From positions 2,666,001 through 2,730,000 of the forward strand of contig NZ_CP045293.1 of assembly GCF_009363075.1 (NCBI RefSeq): 64,000 nt of DNA. Direction: 5' to 3'. This document shows, one piece after another, positions 61,113-64,000 of the stretch (within the stretch, counting starts at the first letter, position 1; every line of letters starts with the position of its first letter). The translations under genes were made by a program, and so were the position numbers. The notes beneath the pieces were generated by a model. The model ran no database searches and had not been told where the DNA came from. It was given only the letters and a program-made list of their open reading frames with translations. The stretch is from Paenibacillus guangzhouensis (lineage in GTDB: Bacteria > Bacillota > Bacilli > Paenibacillales > Paenibacillaceae).

Positions 61113-62062
61113 ATCACCTTCAAATCTAATGTCATGGTGTACTCTTCACCACTGAAATTATGCGAACATTCATCAATCAGATAAGGACTATGAATTGCTA
61201 AGTGGGCAATTTGCATATGGACATAGCAGCCGGCACGCACGCTTGTCTCTCCAAGGGCTTCGATTCTTAATTTTTTCGTTGGTCTGTTTTTCAATCGTGC
61301 CAGAGTGTCAAGCAGATTTCTGATTTGCGCATCGTTTTGGTTCTCGCCAACTTTCTGGTAGAGCTGCAGCCTACCCCATTTTGCAATATTCTCGCTGTCC
61401 TGAGCAATATGCACATCGCGTCCGCCTGTTTCTTTGTTATCCCTGACTAATTTGATCCGGTTGTACGTATCCTGATCAATCGATCTTTCGAAAGAATGAT
61501 CGATCATAAGGCTATCGTCGCCAATCATCAAATCTAGCATCATATCCCTCGCATCACGCAAGGCAAGCGCACCGAACTCATCGTAAAAATTGTAAATATT
61601 CCCTGTGTTGATCACGGTCTGATCCAATGCCTTGCAGATGATATCCATAAGCTTCTGACCATCTTCATGAACGGTCGGAATAATATACTTGGTGTCAACA
61701 ATCATCCCCGATTTCAAACCGAAGTCATTCGCGATTCGCTTAAGCAGAGCAGCAGCCGTTATATTCTTCAATACATACGTGTCGCTTGCCATAAGGTATC
61801 TGATTTGGTCATAACACTTTACGGCGATTTGCTCATCTTGCCCACTTCCGATCGTGAACACATATCCATAAAAAAGAGGACGTCCATCCCATTTCGCTCG
61901 AACGATGTCCCCGTGATTCATCCTGAAGTTCCCGTCGTTAAGGACTGAAAAGTCAAAACTACCTGGCTTGCCAATTCTCGACGTCTTCCATGTTGCATCA
62001 TATACTAGTTCAGATAAGTCCCACACGTTACCATCTTTATTATCTAGTAATACTTCTAGCAT
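61109..62062 (-). CDS. XkdQ-like hub protein
   Basis: 317 residues. Begins MLEVLLDNKDGNVWDLSELV and contains WDGRPLFYGYVFTIGSGQDE, YDQIRYLMASDTYVLKNITA and a C-terminal strand region DECSHNFSGEEYTMTLDL. This is the PBSX XkdQ / gp44-like hub pattern. It follows the LysM protein by 13 bp. It would form the baseplate centre. Confidence 0.85.
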   Translation of the reverse strand: MLEVLLDNKDGNVWDLSELVYDATWKTSRIGKPGSFDFSVLNDGNFRMNHGDIVRAKWDGRPLFYGYVFTIGSGQDEQIAVKCYDQIRYLMASDTYVLKNITAAALLKRIANDFGLKSGMIVDTKYIIPTVHEDGQKLMDIICKALDQTVINTGNIYNFYDEFGALALRDARDMMLDLMIGDDSLMIDHSFERSIDQDTYNRIKLVRDNKETGGRDVHIAQDSENIAKWGRLQLYQKVGENQNDAQIRNLLDTLARLKNRPTKKLRIEALGETSVRAGCYVHMQIAHLAIHSPYLIDECSHNFSGEEYTMTLDLKVI

Positions 62063-62075
62063 CGTCCCCCTCCTA

Positions 62076-62762
62076 TCATGACAGCTTGATGACCTTGCCG
62101 ACAGGCAGACGCTTTAGTTCTGCATCCGTAATCCCGTTTAACTTTTGTAGAGATCGCCATTTCGAATCATCGCCGAGAATTTTCTTGGCTACTTTCCATA
62201 GATTATCGCCCGGTTGTAACGTATATGTCGTTGGTAGGATACGGGTATCCGGACGCGTCGGCCGGGATTGATGCTCGTTCATGATAACCTTCTTACTGCC
62301 GGAATCCGTTGCCAACGTTTGAATATTGACCTTCTTAGCCTCATAAGGACGATATTCCTTAAAAGAGATTTGATATTTAATGTCTCCGACAGCCCCAGCT
62401 TCTTCGGAATAAGTGAATTTCTCAATGCTTACGTACATGCTTACTCCTAAATTTGACCCTATTAGGTTCAACATGACAGGCTGCTTTTTTGTGCGCCATG
62501 AATTAATTTTCTTAATATAATGGGCTGGCCCAAAACATTCGCGGGCACTAACATTCGCCCCTGGGTACCACCGATTCGGGAAGAAACTTTCAAACGAAAT
62601 TTCAGCCAACTTCGTCTTTCTAATGACATTAATTTCCCCGACGATGGATATTTCATAGGTCTTGTTGTTACCGCTCTCCGTCACTTCGAGGACTTCAGGT
62701 AGCACAGGAAAAGCTAATGCTTCCGTTTGATTATTGAAAGATAACGTCAATGAATAACTCAT
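62076..62762 (-). CDS. XkdP-like LysM tail protein
   Basis: 228 residues. The N-terminal part (SYSLTLSFNNQTEALAFPVL) is the XkdP/gp53 region; the C-terminus is one LysM domain (TYTLQPGDNLWKVAKKILGD and GVITDAEL-like KLNGITDAELKRLPVGK). It binds peptidoglycan or joins tube to baseplate. It overlaps the tape-measure gene by four bases. Confidence 0.9.
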   Translation of the reverse strand: MSYSLTLSFNNQTEALAFPVLPEVLEVTESGNNKTYEISIVGEINVIRKTKLAEISFESFFPNRWYPGANVSARECFGPAHYIKKINSWRTKKQPVMLNLIGSNLGVSMYVSIEKFTYSEEAGAVGDIKYQISFKEYRPYEAKKVNIQTLATDSGSKKVIMNEHQSRPTRPDTRILPTTYTLQPGDNLWKVAKKILGDDSKWRSLQKLNGITDAELKRLPVGKVIKLS

Positions 62763-64000
62763 TTGTACACCCCCGCCGCCGTGGCCGCAATCTCTTCTTC
62801 CAACGTTCGTTCAATTCTCGCAATGATCGAATCAATATCCGTTGGTTTATTGACTGGGCCTGTGGTGACTTGCACCGTTGGGGTTAAAGATACGAAGTTT
62901 TGGATGGATTTCATTTCAGCAAGCTCGCGCATCGTCTTCAAGTCTTCGCTTGAAACATCTACCGTGTCTTGAATCTTCCCAACTTCGCCAACTCGATCGA
63001 TATTTCTCATCGAAGATAGTTCTGAACCCGGATTACTGGATCCTGTTATCTTTTTTTCTCCATTTGTTATCGTTGATAACTTCTTCATGAAGCTATCCGC
63101 CCCGTTGTAGCCCTTCGCATACCCCGATTTATAAAAGTCGTTAAGATTTTTCTGCTCCATTCTGTCAAACTTTACGACGTTTTTATCGCTGACGGGTTCT
63201 TGAATTTGTGACATCAAGTTTTTTAATCCATCACTTAAGATATGCGTATTATTCGTATCGATCATTGCCGCTGTTTTGAATTCCGTACCGAATAGATCAT
63301 TCGCTTTTTTTACGAACCAATTGAATCCTTCAAGAGCTTTATTTACAGCCGAGAGAATAATCTTTACAAATCCGCCACCAAAATCCTCCGCAGACCGTAT
63401 CATATTGACTAAATAATCGCCAAATGTCATCGTGAGATCATAAAAAAGTTTTTTTACTGCATAGACCGGGTCAATAAATAAGTTGATCAGAAACTCTGCA
63501 AAACTAACGAGCGTATTCCAGATCAACGCGATCAAATTGTATACATTGGCATATAAAGCAAAGAAAAAGCCGACCACTGCACCCACGACTTGCTGTGCGG
63601 AGACGCCGAAATAAAGCAAAGCCGCTACGATCGCCGTGATCAATCCGATAATGATGAGCATTGGCGCATTTAGCGTAGCCCATACGGCTAAATTCGTAAG
63701 AAGAGCCGCTGTCATACTCCAAATTCGTTGAACCATCATCGTGAGCCAATAAGAAGCCACCGCCATTAAAAACCCGATCACGATCGGCTGATTATCTCGG
63801 ATTATGTTCATCAGCCACATGACGCCATCTAATAAAGGCGACGCAGCACTTGCCGCGATCATCATGCCATCTGTTAGACCATTGAAGAAGTCATCCACCG
63901 CCTTGCTATCAAGGAGACTCACTAAGGTATCAAAAAATGGCCCCAATGCATTTACGACTTTTTGTCCAACCGAAGCGAATTTGAACTTGAATGTTTCGAT
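62759..64000 (-). CDS. Phage tail tape-measure protein (XkdO-like, partial)
   Basis: The frame is open to the right edge, so at least 413 residues and the real start lies outside. It has several long hydrophobic segments (VIGFLMAVASYWLTMMVQRI, MLIIIGLITAIVAALLYFGV, VVGAVVGFFFALYANVYNLI) as in tape-measure proteins, then a helical Lys/Glu/Ser-rich C-terminus (EDLKTMRELAEMKS, IIARIERTLEEEIAATAAG). The TTG at 63946 is not a believable start because the frame continues upstream without a stop. Tape-measure proteins set tail length. Confidence 0.85.
   Translation of the reverse strand: METFKFKFASVGQKVVNALGPFFDTLVSLLDSKAVDDFFNGLTDGMMIAASAASPLLDGVMWLMNIIRDNQPIVIGFLMAVASYWLTMMVQRIWSMTAALLTNLAVWATLNAPMLIIIGLITAIVAALLYFGVSAQQVVGAVVGFFFALYANVYNLIALIWNTLVSFAEFLINLFIDPVYAVKKLFYDLTMTFGDYLVNMIRSAEDFGGGFVKIILSAVNKALEGFNWFVKKANDLFGTEFKTAAMIDTNNTHILSDGLKNLMSQIQEPVSDKNVVKFDRMEQKNLNDFYKSGYAKGYNGADSFMKKLSTITNGEKKITGSSNPGSELSSMRNIDRVGEVGKIQDTVDVSSEDLKTMRELAEMKSIQNFVSLTPTVQVTTGPVNKPTDIDSIIARIERTLEEEIAATAAGVYK

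Larger units (their letters stand above)
53809..64000 (-). mobile_element. PBSX-like prophage tail/lysis region (partial)
   Basis: All genes from the right edge to the holin read leftward in the PBSX order: tape measure, XkdP, XkdQ, XkdR, XkdS, XkdT, adhesin block, XkdU, fibre, XkdW, XkdX, holin, then a broken M23 gene. No capsid, portal, terminase or integrase is visible within the window; they would lie to the right. The left boundary is unclear because 52.7-54.2 kb is degraded. The element may be a defective prophage or a tailocin. Confidence 0.85.

Overview
This window looks like a chromosomal segment of a Paenibacillus-type bacterium (Bacillota, Paenibacillaceae or a close relative). The evidence is moderate GC, strong AGGAGG-type ribosome sites, frequent GTG/TTG starts, Bacillus-style gene sets (pdhABCD, thyA-dfrA, lexA/yneA/ynzC), a three-repeat SLH protein, and a PBSX-like phage tail cluster. 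All identifications come from reading motifs and family resemblance; no database search was run.

Region 1 (1-20.5 kb) is mainly housekeeping. It holds the end of a PhnC-like ABC ATPase gene, an ArsR-type regulator followed by a HAD phosphatase, topB, an orphan gltD, a thyA-dfrA pair, a thioesterase, and the pyruvate dehydrogenase operon pdhABCD with a clear promoter. After that come an esterase, a low-molecular-weight phosphatase, a TRIC-type channel, thiN, a secreted NlpC/P60 hydrolase, an orphan OmpR-type regulator and a YfmM-like ABC-F protein.

Region 2 (20.6-36 kb) is the most unusual. It is one long minus-strand cluster of about twelve genes that looks like a very divergent Tad/type II secretion-like pilus or secretion machine. 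In transcription order it encodes a Ser/Thr kinase fused to a ParA-like domain, a SAF/CpaB-like protein, two ParA/CpaE-like proteins without a normal P-loop, a membrane-anchored CpaF-like ATPase, and a single 694-residue membrane protein that seems to join TadB-like and TadC-like halves. Four small proteins with an N-terminal membrane helix follow (pseudopilin-like), then an SLH wall-anchored lipoprotein and a 1119-residue secreted protein with a Big_2-like domain. The cluster promoter is followed by a terminator-shaped hairpin before the first start codon, so attenuation is possible.

Region 3 (36-50.3 kb) returns to housekeeping and metabolism: an FtsJ-like RNA methyltransferase, a YlmA-like ABC ATPase, a thioredoxin-like protein, a small receiver-like protein, and an Fpg-like protein whose N-terminal catalytic proline is replaced by leucine. 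It continues with a HAD-IIA phosphatase, a Gfo/Idh/MocA oxidoreductase, a 43-residue membrane peptide, rnz, metH, mtnD, a FixH/YtkA-like and Sco1-like pair, and the SOS locus ynzC-yneA/lexA. Five LexA boxes lie between the divergent yneA and lexA genes.

Region 4 (51.2-64 kb) is phage-derived. A PBSX-like tail and lysis cluster runs on the minus strand from the right edge: tape measure, XkdP, XkdQ, DUF2577, DUF2634, baseplate J, adhesins, XkdU, tail fibre, XkdW, XkdX and holin. On its left is a decaying stretch (52.7-54.2 kb). It contains an M23 endopeptidase gene broken by an amber codon and lacking a zinc-ligand Asp, and a secreted-protein gene on the other strand broken by one frameshift and two TGA codons. 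The element continues beyond the right edge, and its attachment sites were not identified.
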